Positions 47,398 to 58,323 of a DNA stretch of 64,000 bases are shown piece after piece. The stretch covers positions 23,755,022 to 23,819,021 of the forward strand of contig CM033399.1 in assembly GCA_019426215.1 (NCBI GenBank). Reading direction: 5' to 3'. The stretch is from Buddleja alternifolia. Taxonomy: Eukaryota > Streptophyta > Magnoliopsida > Lamiales > Scrophulariaceae. A program made the position numbers and the translations under genes. Numbering within the stretch: the stretch's first letter is position 1; every line of letters begins with the position of its first letter. The notes beneath the pieces were generated by a model. It did no database searches and was not told the origin of the DNA. It worked only from the letters and a program-made list of their open reading frames with translations.

Positions 47398-49256
47398 CTT
47401 GTCCTAAATAAAAATAACCTCATCATCAATTAGTGAAATGAAATGTTATGATTACATACTAGCAGTAATATTAGTTGAGAATTATCTTACAATTTTCCAA
47501 ATGTGAAACCAAAGGACAAGCACCAAATAATATGCATCAATATGCAATAGTTATGTTCAAAGAAACATCAAAATAAAGCTCGTTTGATGTCTACTCGATT
47601 AACAATCAAGTAAGCTCAAATACAAATTTTGAAGCTCGATAGTAAATCAAACAAACTTGAACAACAATTCGCTCAGCTCGACTCGTTTACACCCCTAATC
47701 GTGTTGAATGCTCACCCAAATTTCCCATTTCAATCAAGTAACGTTTTCATGCCCTTACCATTCATAGTCACCCTATTCGACATGCCTATATCTTTTTTAC
47801 AGTAAAATTGTAGTCTGTTTGAAAAAAAAGATCAACAACCTGAATCCTATAGCTCAGAAGCGCACACAAACATTATTGTTTAAAAGTAAGGAAGAGCAGT
47901 ATGGTAGTGACTTACGTATAATTCCAATTTATTTAATCAAATCTTTCCAGGGGTTGTCTGCAATTAAAGTGTTAAATTAAGACTTTCCAGCTCTCCTTAA
48001 AACAATGAATTACGTTAAACAAATCTTCAGTATGGAAAAGTAATATCATAAAGAATGTGACGAAGATGATTAGTGAACTCTTCAGTGATGCTAATAATTA
48101 ATTAGTTTTTGTTCTCAATACATCAGAATATTGATATTTAACACTTTTCACAAGTTACGCTCTAAATAATACATTTTACTCTCTTAGAATATAATGCTAA
48201 TCGTTATACCTAGGCTTCTGATTTTGGTGCCTCCAATTAAATACGATAAATGTTCGAAGATTATACATCAGTTTAAATAAAAGGTTAGAAGAGAGGCTCG
48301 CAAAATAATAAAGAACATGAAATCATTGCATTTACTCCAAGTTGGGCTATAAAAATATATACCAGGAAATCTATGCAGTCAACCTCCATTACTTAAAAGA
48401 ATGCACGAATATAAAGGGGAAGAAACAAACGGCTAGATTCCATAAGTCAAGGGCTAAAGATATATACAAACCGAAAATTTATTAATCAATTATATAAAGT
48501 TGACACCACGAACCAGAATGAGAATACATGACGTCCTCTTTCTTCCCAACACTTATATTTTCAAACGCAACTCCGTACAGATTCAGATTCAAGTGTAAGA
48601 GAGCAAATGGAATAAAATTGTGATTCAGACATATAAACAAAGAACAAAATACCACAGCACGGACATGCTAAAATCCCGAAAACATAGCAAAGGTATTAGG
48701 AACAATGAAATGTGAAAAGCTTCAATCGCCTTAGAAAAGGTTAATGAAAGCAATCAATACCATAACACGTAAAGAACACCAGAGCCGAAGAGTATAGTAG
48801 CTTACAAATCTGACATAATCTATTAACTAACAATATCTACCAATACATGATCATCACCATATCAAGCCTTAATTAATTTTCAAAGCAATAAACAATAGGA
48901 ATATAAACAGACATCTAAGTATCAAGAAGCATATAAGTTTAGGAATTTCTAGAAATCACCGTTAGCGGCAGCGACGTCGAGCTATGTGCTTCAGGAAGGA
49001 GGTGAAATTTTGCACAGCTGAGCGTGAGCCTATGAACAGAGATGTGAAACCGTCTTATTCAGTCATGGTCTGTTGGAATTTCAGAGGACAGAGTCCACGT
49101 TTTTTATTTGGGTCATAATCAGTTAGAATAGTAGGGAAAAGTATTCCATGACTCCACGTTTATTAGGATATCTTCAAACTCTAGATAGTGTTCTATTTGG
49201 GGTGTCTCTCTAAATCCCACTGACATTGTTTTTCCATTTTTTTTTTGAGCAAGAAC
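47398..49256. other. Non-coding CACTA-2 sequence upstream of the TNPA-like gene
   Basis: No convincing gene or repeat seen; should contain the promoter of the minus-strand gene. A GAAGCTCG/GCTCGACTCG-rich patch near 47570-47700 recalls the MITE at 44036 but has no clear ends. Confidence 0.45.
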
Positions 49257-49278
49257 TTATAGTAAATTAATTTCTATA

Positions 49279-49660
49279 GCGTGGTCAAGCGGTGTGACTT
49301 CTTCTTCACAGTGTGAAGGTGACAGGTTCGAGCTCCCAAGAGAGCGGCATTGTTCTTACTTTAATCAATTTATTTGATTATATTATATATTACGTTTAAA
49401 CAAATTTTATCAACAAAACTACTTCTGGTCCAACGGTAGCTGCTCGAGTTTACATAAGGATGTCATTGTTTCAAATCTCAATAGTTGCAAACTCTTTCTT
49501 GAATAAATTATTTTTTAATTTTAATTATATTTAATATGTATAAGTTTAAACGAAAATTATTGAGAAAATATACTTGTGGCCCAGCGGTAGTTATTTAATT
49601 ACCCATTGGGGAGGTCATAATTTCAATCCTCCAAAGTTGCAAACTTTTTCTTGAATAAAG
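49279..49660 (+). repeat. Three tandem tRNA-like modules
   Basis: Modules start near 49281, 49425 and 49575 (about 145-150 bp apart). Each has a box-A-like TGGTCAAGCGGT / TGGTCCAACGGTAG / TGGCCCAGCGGTAG and, about 45 bp on, a box-B-like sequence (GGTTCGAGCTCC in module 1; degenerate in 2 and 3), then TTGCAAACT and an AT-rich tail. Looks like degenerate tRNA-derived SINE units; no intact tRNA is formed. Confidence 0.55.
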
Positions 49661-50688
49661 TTATTTTTTAATTTTAATTTTATTTAACTCCATCTCTAAT
49701 TCAGTTAAGATATAATAAGTCAGTCGCTGATTCCGTCTCTGGCAAAAAGATGGAATATAATTCAGATTTTTCATCTCGAGACCCTTGTCTGATGTGCGAT
49801 GAAATACTATGTCTCACATAGAGGGGGAGGGGAAGGTGGTACTGTGGCGGAGAAAAGGTGGGGTGTTTAGGGCTTTTTTATCTCTGTTAGGAATTTCATA
49901 TTATATGTTTTGATGATGATAAATAGGACTTCCTGTTAGACCCCGAAAAGTGTAAAAGCTTTCATAGAATGTTATGTATAAGTACCTGAAAGCTTATTTA
50001 TCTTAGGCTTATAGTATTTATCTTTGTAGAATTCACTAAGTATGTGACACTAAATCACTTAGGAAAATTCTGGGTGAGTCTACCAAGTGATGAAGGTGAA
50101 GATCAAGCGTCTGAAGCTACAATAGATAAAGATATCTTGAAGCGTCCGTCAAACGCTTTAGGGATTATCCCAGTGCTCAAACTAAGAATGGATAACTCAG
50201 GCCGAATACTCAACATCAAGTGAAATGACGGAATTCTCAGTAAGACCATCAGGACAAGATTGAAGAGTAAGTGTCTGAAATAAAGAGAAGAAACTCAGGA
50301 TCAGTCCAAGCGTCTGTCCAATACACGAGAATAACTATTCTCTTCAGCAAGCGTCCAAAATGTTAAACCAACACAACCTACAAAGAACGTAACCTGAAAA
50401 CTCAAACCCAAAAACTATCCAAAGACTTAAAAAATGCATGAATCAAACGGACGAATTATTTCCAACGGAAATAAGACAAGATGCATTAAAAGTCGGATAA
50501 GTGCTATTAAAATATAAGCACTATAACGTATGGGTAAGCCATTCTTTTGACCGAAACTGTCAGAAGTTATGAAACCAAGAACATGCCTAACTAATTAAGT
50601 ATACCCAAAGTTAGAAATGTCTGAACTCAAGGAATGTTTGGGGAAACGAGACTCCAACCGTGTCAAACGGACAAAAACCACCAATACC

Positions 50689-50697
50689 TTATAAATA
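50689..50697 (+). promoter_or_regulatory. TATA box in the LTR of element C
   Basis: TTATAAATA in a position equivalent to TATAAATA in the A and B LTRs; the U3/R border should lie some 30 bp downstream. Confidence 0.7.
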
Positions 50698-51018
50698 GCT
50701 CTTTCAACAAACAAGTAAAAAGACACACAAAAAAGCAAAAAAAATTACCTACTTTGTTGAAGGAAAAGCTTACTGAAAATCATAGCCAAATATCCATATA
50801 AGCTTTTCACAAATATTCCAGAGACAGTCACCCATATCTCAAATCTTTTTTAAGAAGAACCTATACTACCATTGAGATATCCCCAAGTTGTTTGAACTTT
50901 CCAAAAACAAACAAACCCGTGACCAAAACCATCAACACCTTTCATCTGAGTGAGAAAACTGGTTGACTTGCAAGCAATATTTTTGTGTAAAAGAAGCTTG
51001 TTGAAGTTGATCTCTATT

Positions 51019-51150
51019 GGAGCTGAAATCTGTGTGACCAAGGAGTTCCGAGATCAAGAGTAACTTGCACCATTTCTGAGTGAAAGAAGCAAGGGGATAG
51101 AAGGTCTTTAGTGGAGCTGAAATCTGTGTGACCAAGGAGTTCCGAGATCA
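51019..51150 (+). repeat. Direct repeat in the element C LTR
   Basis: GGAGCTGAAATCTGTGTGAC followed by CAAGGAGTTCCGAGATCA occurs at 51019 and again at 51113, an offset of 94 bp, with related sequence between. Confidence 0.85.
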
Positions 51151-51656
51151 TATCCAATCTCCCTCTATCTTGTAGAAGTCTCTGTGTGACTCTTCGATAA
51201 TCATCATAGTGGAAAAACCTCCCTGATAAAAGGAGAAGAAGGACGTAGCTGGGATTACATCACCCAGTGAACCTTACAAATATCTTGTGTGATTTACCTC
51301 TTTAAGCAGTCATTGTTTACTGATTTACTGATTTACTATTCATATTGCATACATTCTGATAAAGTCTTAAAACAACTAAGCGACTACTTTCGATTAATTA
51401 ACCGAACGCTAAGCTATAAAATACTTCCGCTGTGCTAACTCTGATTTAGTGACTAAACTCTGCCCTACTTTGGTAAGCGTTGAAATCACCGAGTCTAAGT
51501 TAACGTTTCTCAAGCGCCACATCCAGCGCTTAAACTTGTCAAGCGTTCAAATACTTCAAAGTGATACGAATTTTTAAGAAGTCGAAAAAGACTTCAGGGT
51601 CTATTCAACCCCCCCCCCCTTCTAGACCCTTTCGTATACCACTTGGGACCAACAAG

Positions 51657-51668
51657 TGGTATCAGAGC
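51657..51668 (+). promoter_or_regulatory. Primer binding site, element C
   Basis: TGGTATCAGAGC, two bases after the LTR end; complementary to the 3' end of initiator tRNA-Met. Confidence 0.97.
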
Positions 51669-51757
51669 GGTTGAAGTTGAAACCTAAGCATTTCCAAGCG
51701 TAACTGCTTGTTCAGATCCATTTTTTTTAGTCGCGTTAAAATTACTTTAAATTCTTC

Positions 51758-53970
51758 ATGGCATTCTCTAAAGTTCCCAAGTTGACCGAGTCAAATTATG
51801 ACTCTTGGAAGGTCAAAGCGTTTACTTATTTGTGTTCATGTGATGATGAAATGTGTGATATCATTTCAGATGGGCCAATCAAAATATACAAAGTTATCAC
51901 CAGAGCGCCCGAAGCCACAGAAGAAACACCTGACGGTTATGTGGAGAAGCCCAAACAAGAATGGTCCACCGATGAGCGTCGACGAGCCAATCTAGACAAT
52001 GTCGGTCGGAATGCATTATACACAGCCATTGGTGACAATGACAACTTATTCAACAAAGTCAAATCATGCAATACAACTAAAGAAATTTGGGATAAGTTGG
52101 CTACTATTTGTGGTGGCTCAGCACAAATAAAGGAAAACAAATTATCAATTGCCAAAGAAAATTCAACGGCTTCAAGATGCTACCTAATGAGACGCTAGAG
52201 CAATTAGACATGAGGTTTACAGCCCTTGTCACTGAACTAACATCTCTGGGTATGGAGCTACAAAATCGAGAAACAGTGGTCAAAATCTTTAGAAGTCTTC
52301 CAAGCAGATTCCTGATGAAAACAACTGCAATGAGAGAATCAAACAATCTGGACAACCTAACTCCAGAAGATGCTTTTTCAGAACTCAAAGCATTTGAGTT
52401 TGAGCTGAATTCGGCCAGTGATGCAGTAAGTAATCCAGTGATCGAATCTGGAGCGCTAATGGCATCAATCAAAGGAAAACCTATCAAAGAAAAAGGTTCG
52501 GATATAAGTGAGGAAGAAGAACTGGCGCTTCTAAATAGATTCAGGAAATTCCTGAAATATGAAAAGAAGGGAAACAGTCCTAAGCACCCAGGACAAAGTT
52601 CATATCAAGCGCTTCCTCAAATACAACCACAATATCAAGCGCCTCACTATCCTGCGTCCTCCTCCCTAGCGCCAATTCAATATCAAACTCCTTCTCAGCA
52701 AGATCTCTCAGCGCCTGCAGCGTTAAACCAACGATCCACAAGATTAACAAACGAACAAAAGATGAAGACCAATCTTTGTTACAACTGCAGGAGACCAGGG
52801 CATTTCCAAGTTAATTGCCCATATCCAAGTGTGTCTAAACCTACAAAGCAAGATCACGCGGATAGAAACCAATTCAGGAGCAACCTGAGACAACAAGGCT
52901 TGCTAGCAGAATCAGAACCTCTCTATACGCCTGAAGAGGACTTGGAATCATCAGATGAAAGCAGCGATGATGAACCATCAAAGGACTCAGCATTCATTTG
53001 TCTCATGGCAAGAGAAAATGAAGCATCTAACGACTTACCATCTGAGGTAACCACTGATTTGTATCATCCTCTCTCTTATGATGAATTACTTGACAAAGTA
53101 AAGGAATATTATACAGATTGTCAAGATGCCACCAAATTATTCCAAAATCACCATTATATTATTTCAGCACTCAGAAGTGATAACTTAACGCTCAAAGCAG
53201 AGTTGCAAATTCAGCAACAGTGCATTGAGAAAAACCAATCACTCGAGAGTGAAATTACTCAGCTAAAAGGTGATCTTGATATAATAGTCAAAAGAGAAGC
53301 TGAAATGGTCGCTAAACTTGCCAAATCAGAGCAGCTTATCTCTTCATTATCAAAAGCGTCTAGAACGCTAGATAATGTGACTAAAGTAACCAGGGCATTT
53401 GGTGAAAAGACCGGTCTAGGTTTTGATAAATTTAGTTATAAAGCCAAAGCGTCCAATGTTACAACAATCAACAAAGGAAAAGGTGTAATCTTTGTTGAAG
53501 AAAGTTCAATCAGACAAACGCTGAATGAATCAACAAATACTGGTACAAAAGCTAATGATAAAGTCAACACTGACTCAGGCAAAGGAAAGACCAAAGCGAA
53601 TGTCTCACAAAAGAAAATATATCCAAACGCTCAAAAAGCTAAGGAGATATTTTCTGCCAGTGAATCAAACGTTAAGCGTCCCGCACCAAAAGTGCATCCT
53701 AAGCCAGTACCAAACAGAATCAAACGTCTATATCCAAAACAATCCAGTTCATATTATCAACACTATGATAATTATGATTACGATTATGATTATTACTATA
53801 ATCAAGGATATTTCTATACATCTAGAAAAAGTATGCAACTCAAAACGAAACCCAAGAAGGCCAATCTTTCTCCCATAGTGAAGACAAGGCAAATATGGGT
53901 TCCGAAAAATCTAATTCACGTCACTAACAAAGAAGGACCCAAAACAAAATGGGTACCTAAAGGAAATTAG
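51758..53970 (+). pseudogene. Gag of element C, one frameshift
   Basis: ATG at 51758, 101 bp after the PBS. Residues 1-135 hold the copia gag N-terminal region (LTESNYDSWKVK, EIWDKLATICGG). The frame then shifts near 52150-52165; the second frame (from about 52155) continues with LPNETLEQLD, a zinc knuckle CYNCRRPGHFQVNC (52779-52820), acidic cluster, coiled coil (about 53190-53360), basic linker and Tyr-Asp repeat (about 53755-53810), ending WVPKGN and TAG at 53968-53970. Element B reads through the same place without a shift, so this is probably a mutation, not programmed. The long coiled-coil tail is typical of Sirevirus Gag, reported to bind dynein light chain LC8. Confidence 0.9.
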
Positions 53971-53984
53971 ATCTGCCCTTTTGA

Positions 53985-56900
53985 ATGCAGGTACCTAGAG
54001 CCAACACCGACGCTTCAGTATGGTACATAGATAGTGGATCATCGAGACACATGACTGGATCAAAGGATCTCTTGATCAACTATCGTGCAACCAATGGTCC
54101 TCAAGTTATATTCGGTGATAATTCTAAAGGTAAAACTAAAGGTATAGGTATCATGCATAGGGGGAACATCATGATCAATGATGTATACTATGTTGAGGGT
54201 CTTAAACATAATCTCCTAAGCATAAGTCAATTCTGTGATAAAGGCTTTGAAATTAAATTTTCTAGTGACTTGTGCGAGATAATCGATGTTAAGACAGGAT
54301 CTACTAAATTAAAAGGAAGAAGAACAAACAATGTATACTTAGTAGATTGGGATTCAACATTAGATAACAACCCTACATGTTTCGTAGCTAAGAATCAAAA
54401 CGAATTAGGTTGGTTATGGCACAGAAAAATGAATCACCTCAATTTCAAAACAATCTCTCAATTAATATCTCTAAATCTCGTAGAGGGATTACCTAAAGGT
54501 TCCTTTAATAAAGATCGCTTATGTGATGCTTGTCAAATGGGTAAACAAGTTAAATCATCTTTTAAGAAGAAGCTTCATCTATCGACCTCTCGAATACTTG
54601 AATTACTACATTTAGATTTGTTTGGTCCTATTCAAATCATGAGCGTTAGTGGTAAAAAGTATTCACTAGTAATAGTTGATGATTTTTCACGCTATACATG
54701 GGTAGAATTTCTAGCATCTAAAGATGAAACTAGTGCCAAGCTCACCTCTCTAATTCGTCAACTACAAAACTCAAAAGATCTAAAAGTGACAAGAATTAGA
54801 AGTGATAGAGGAACTGAATTTACTAACCATATTGTTGAGAAATTTTGTAAAGACTTTGGAATACTTCATGAGTATTCAGCACCTAGAACACCTCAACAAA
54901 ATGGAGTTGCTGAACGACGGAACAGAACGCTTAAAGAAGCCGCTAGGACTATGTTAGCCGAGTCTAAGCTGCCTCAAAGGTTGTGGGCCGAAGCTATCAA
55001 CACTGCTTGCTACACTCAGAACCGGTGTATGATCAACAAGCAACATGAAAAGACTCCATATGAGTTATGGAAGGGACGTAAGCCGAATGTTTCATACTTT
55101 CATGTATTTGGTTCAAAATGTTTCATTCATAACAATGGTTCCCAAAGCCTAAAGACATTTGATCCTAAAGCAGATGAAGGAATCTTTCTAGGTTACGCCA
55201 AAAATGGAAAGAGCTTTCGCATCTTAAATAAAGTCAAATCGAAGGTTGAAGAATCCATTCATGTTGTGTTTGATGATGCTAACCAAGAACCGAGTAAGGT
55301 TAATATTAATGATGCAGGAATTGAAGATTTATCTCAACAAGCGTCACAAATCAATCTGTGTGATGATAGTGATATTGATGAAGATAATGAAATCATTGTA
55401 CCTAATCCTAAGACTACTCGTAAAGACATCAACGATGACATTGCAAGAAACGCTGATGATCATGAAGGGAATGTTCATCAAGAGCAAATTCAAACTATAA
55501 ACACTGAAGCGCCTACGCAAGGAATTGGTCAAGCGCCTGCACAGTTTAATCAAACGTTAGATCAATCTCTTAACTCGTTCCAACCAGACAGAAAATGGCT
55601 CAGAGACCATCCACCAGAACTAATTATTGGAGATATTGGAGCACCCGTTAGAACAAGAGCCGCTACAATAAATGAGGCCATGTTTGCAAGCTTCCTATCT
55701 CAAATGGAACCAAAGAAAGTGGATGAAGCGCTTAACGATCCAAGTTGGATAGAAGCCATGCAAGAAGAGCTAAACCAATTTGAAAGAAATGAGGTATGGA
55801 CGCTAGTACCAAGACCAACCCACCAAGGGGTCATTGGAACTAGATGGGTCTATAGAAACAAAATGGATGAGAATGGGATTGTGATTAGAAACAAAGCCAG
55901 ACTCGTAGCTCAGGGATACTGTCAAGAAGAGGGCATCGACTTTGATGAAACATACGCTCCAGTTGCCCGTCTTGAAGCAATCCGCATGTTTCTAGCGTTT
56001 GCAGCATTTAACAAATTTACAGTGTATCAAATGGACGTAAAGAGTGCATTTCTGAATGGTAAACTCCAAGAAGAAGTATATGTGGAGCAACCACCAGGAT
56101 TCATCAACAACCATGGGAAAAGCATGGTTTACAAATTGGACAAGGCACTCTATGGTCTTAAACAAGCACCACGAGCATGGTATGACACTCTTTCTATCTT
56201 CCTTATAGGTAAAGGCTTTTCAAAAGGCAGCGTTGACACAACGTTATTCAAAATTACCCATAATGGAGATATTCTCCTAGTTCAAATTTATGTTGATGAT
56301 ATTATATTTGGATCTACCAATAAGCGTCTATGTGAGAAATTTTCGAAGATGATGCAAGATCAATTTGAAATGAGCATGATGGGTGAATTAACTTTCTTCC
56401 TAGGATTACAAGTTAAACAACTCCCTAATGGCATATTCATAAATCAAACTAAATATACTAGAGATATGATCAAGAAATTTGGTATGGAAAATGCATCACC
56501 TTCAAAAATTCCAATGAGCCAAACGCTTAAGCTAGATAGAGATGATAATGGAAAGAAAATTGATATCACTAACTATAGAGGTATTATTGGATCACTTCTT
56601 TATCTTACAGCTAGTAGACCTGATATTATGTTCTCAGTATGCATGTGTGCACGATTTCAAGCTGATCCTAGAGAATCACACTTAATTGCTGCTAAAAGGA
56701 TCCTTAAGTACCTAAAAGGCACACAAAATGTGGGCTTATGGTATCCTAGGGATTCTCCTTTTGAACTAATTGGTTATTCAGATGCAGATTTTGCAGGATG
56801 CAAAATAGATAGAAAAAGTACTAGTGGAACATGTCAATTTCTAGGTGATAGACTAATTTCATGGCATAGTAAGAAGCAACAGTCCATCGCTACTTCCACC

Positions 56901-57236
56901 GCTGAAGCTGAGTATGTAGCCGCTGGAAGCTGTTGTGCACAGATCCTTTGGATGAGGCAACAACTTAGAGATTATGGAATAATCCTAGATCCAACTCCTA
57001 TCCATTGTGACAATCAAAGCGCCTTAGCAATGACTCAAAATCCAGTTCTTCACTCTAGAACCAAACACATTGACATTCGCTATCACTTTCTACGTGACCA
57101 CGTTCAAAAGAAAGATATCTCCATGCACTTCATTGGTACAGAAAAGCAACTGGCAGATATCTTCACCAAAGCGCTTAACGAACAACGTTTTCTCACTTTA
57201 AGAAGTGAACTAGGTATGATTGATCTAAATGCTTAA
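53985..57236 (+). CDS. Pol polyprotein, element C, intact (1083 aa)
   Basis: ATG at 53985 directly follows an in-frame TGA and lies 14 nt after the gag stop, in another frame. Protease: D16-S-G. Integrase zinc finger HRKMNH...CDACQMGK; catalytic D211 (LDLFGP), D274 (RSDRG) and E310 (NGVAER), a DD35E spacing. RT: conserved [37 protein letters not shown] at residues 769-772. RNase [40 protein letters not shown]. All catalytic residues are present and no stop interrupts it, so the enzyme set looks functional. Ends with LGMIDLNA. Confidence 0.96.
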   Translation: MQVPRANTDASVWYIDSGSSRHMTGSKDLLINYRATNGPQVIFGDNSKGKTKGIGIMHRGNIMINDVYYVEGLKHNLLSISQFCDKGFEIKFSSDLCEIIDVKTGSTKLKGRRTNNVYLVDWDSTLDNNPTCFVAKNQNELGWLWHRKMNHLNFKTISQLISLNLVEGLPKGSFNKDRLCDACQMGKQVKSSFKKKLHLSTSRILELLHLDLFGPIQIMSVSGKKYSLVIVDDFSRYTWVEFLASKDETSAKLTSLIRQLQNSKDLKVTRIRSDRGTEFTNHIVEKFCKDFGILHEYSAPRTPQQNGVAERRNRTLKEAARTMLAESKLPQRLWAEAINTACYTQNRCMINKQHEKTPYELWKGRKPNVSYFHVFGSKCFIHNNGSQSLKTFDPKADEGIFLGYAKNGKSFRILNKVKSKVEESIHVVFDDANQEPSKVNINDAGIEDLSQQASQINLCDDSDIDEDNEIIVPNPKTTRKDINDDIARNADDHEGNVHQEQIQTINTEAPTQGIGQAPAQFNQTLDQSLNSFQPDRKWLRDHPPELIIGDIGAPVRTRAATINEAMFASFLSQMEPKKVDEALNDPSWIEAMQEELNQFERNEVWTLVPRPTHQGVIGTRWVYRNKMDENGIVIRNKARLVAQGYCQEEGIDFDETYAPVARLEAIRMFLAFAAFNKFTVYQMDVKSAFLNGKLQEEVYVEQPPGFINNHGKSMVYKLDKALYGLKQAPRAWYDTLSIFLIGKGFSKGSVDTTLFKITHNGDILLVQIYVDDIIFGSTNKRLCEKFSKMMQDQFEMSMMGELTFFLGLQVKQLPNGIFINQTKYTRDMIKKFGMENASPSKIPMSQTLKLDRDDNGKKIDITNYRGIIGSLLYLTASRPDIMFSVCMCARFQADPRESHLIAAKRILKYLKGTQNVGLWYPRDSPFELIGYSDADFAGCKIDRKSTSGTCQFLGDRLISWHSKKQQSIATSTAEAEYVAAGSCCAQILWMRQQLRDYGIILDPTPIHCDNQSALAMTQNPVLHSRTKHIDIRYHFLRDHVQKKDISMHFIGTEKQLADIFTKALNEQRFLTLRSELGMIDLNA

Positions 57237-58323
57237 TCATTCGAAACATCATACTTTTGTTAGGCATGAAATTTAGGGGGAATTCACTGTATGTTATGAA
57301 ATTTATGGGGAACCTACATAGGGGGAACCTTAAAAGAGCTAACTATACTTAAGTGAATATGACCAAAAATGTTTTCCCTTGCATCGGTCATACGCACTTA
57401 GCACCATACACTTAAATCCTTTTGACGCTTATTACACAAATCTGTCTTAGCGTCTGCACTTCTTTCAAAATAAACTAAACGCTTAGCTTTATTCCCGGCT
57501 AAAGCACTTAGTAAAAAGACCCTTTAAAAGCAAGCGTACATTACCCTACGCTAAAACAAGAAAGTGGATTAGTCAATCAATGCAATTAATGCTGACTTGA
57601 CATTCCTCACCCTTCGCTCAAGAAAACCCATGGGTACTCATCACGTTTTTCAAAGATGGTTCAGCACATGTACACGCGTCAGTACAATTACCATGTATCT
57701 TAGACGAATACAACCAGCGCTGAATATTTTAAACCAAAAGTAAAACACTACTACCAAGACATAATGATAAGTACTGGGAAACTGTGTCCTCATACACAGG
57801 AATAATTCTATATGTTACAATGACCGCTAAAGCACAAAATGTTACTTGAAAGAGAACCTCAAGATTCTCAAGCGTCCACATAACACTGAATTGTTTCAAG
57901 CGTCATTCTGAATAGGTCCGGACGCTTTAACAAATTTTTGGCGGGTATTTGAATAGTTGTTCAAAATTATGGTTCCCGAACAGTTTTCATAAAGAACGTA
58001 TCCGCTTTTCATGGGCACACGTATCACTCTCAGTATATCAAAAGTCTCTGTTTCAAATTTTTAATCGGACTTCAAAATAGTATATGTGGAAGTTACTAAA
58101 AGAAACCGTGCCTATTTAATCTAAATTCACGTCCACAGTTATATTTTAATGGCTGAGATTTATATTCCTCCACGTGTCAACATCTCAAACACAAAGAACA
58201 TTCAAATTGAAGTATCTCAGAAACACAAACACTCTTATACTCTATTACATTCGTGCAAGAAAAATTCTCTCTCTTTCTCAAAAACAAAAATTTTCATTCG
58301 TAATCTCTGTCTACTTCTCACTA
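57237..58323 (+). other. Pol to 3' ORF spacer, element C
   Basis: No gene. Purine tracts TTTAGGGGGAATTC (about 57274), ATGGGGAACC and TAGGGGGAACC (about 57302-57325) echo the PPT core soon after pol. A CT-rich patch (about 58265-58285) precedes the 3' ORF ATG. A frame open upstream to 58174 is not conserved in A, so ATG 58324 is preferred as the start. Confidence 0.6.

Larger units (their letters stand above)
42210..49884. mobile_element. CACTA-2 transposon, left part, interrupted by element C
   Basis: It starts with CACTACAAGAAAACAGAG at 42210, the classic plant CACTA terminus, followed by a dense array of GAGACGGAA/TTCCGTCTC and GCGACGG motifs (to about 42730). Related CCGTCTCTGGC motifs recur near 49720-49750. 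A minus-strand TNPA-like pseudogene lies at 45307-47397. The other terminus is not seen; element C interrupts at 49885, so it should lie beyond the window or be lost. Confidence 0.8.
49885..51654 (+). repeat. 5' LTR of element C (1770 bp)
   Basis: It begins TGTTAGGAATTTCATATT and ends GGGACCAACA. Longer than the LTR of A, partly through a 94-bp-offset duplication near 51019-51150. Confidence 0.95.

Noticed and set aside
49279..49351. Functional tRNA gene
   Set aside because: Box motifs are present but no full cloverleaf or anticodon arm can be formed.
52108..52198. Programmed frameshift in gag of C
   Set aside because: Element B has no shift at the same position and no clear slippery site with a downstream structure was seen; a mutation is simpler.
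53968..53990. Stop-codon readthrough between gag and pol
   Set aside because: In C the pol frame differs from gag, and in all three elements a second stop lies directly before the pol start.
58174..58323. 50-codon upstream extension of the C 3' ORF
   Set aside because: Not conserved in element A, where the ORF begins at the MAPKK start; likely leader.
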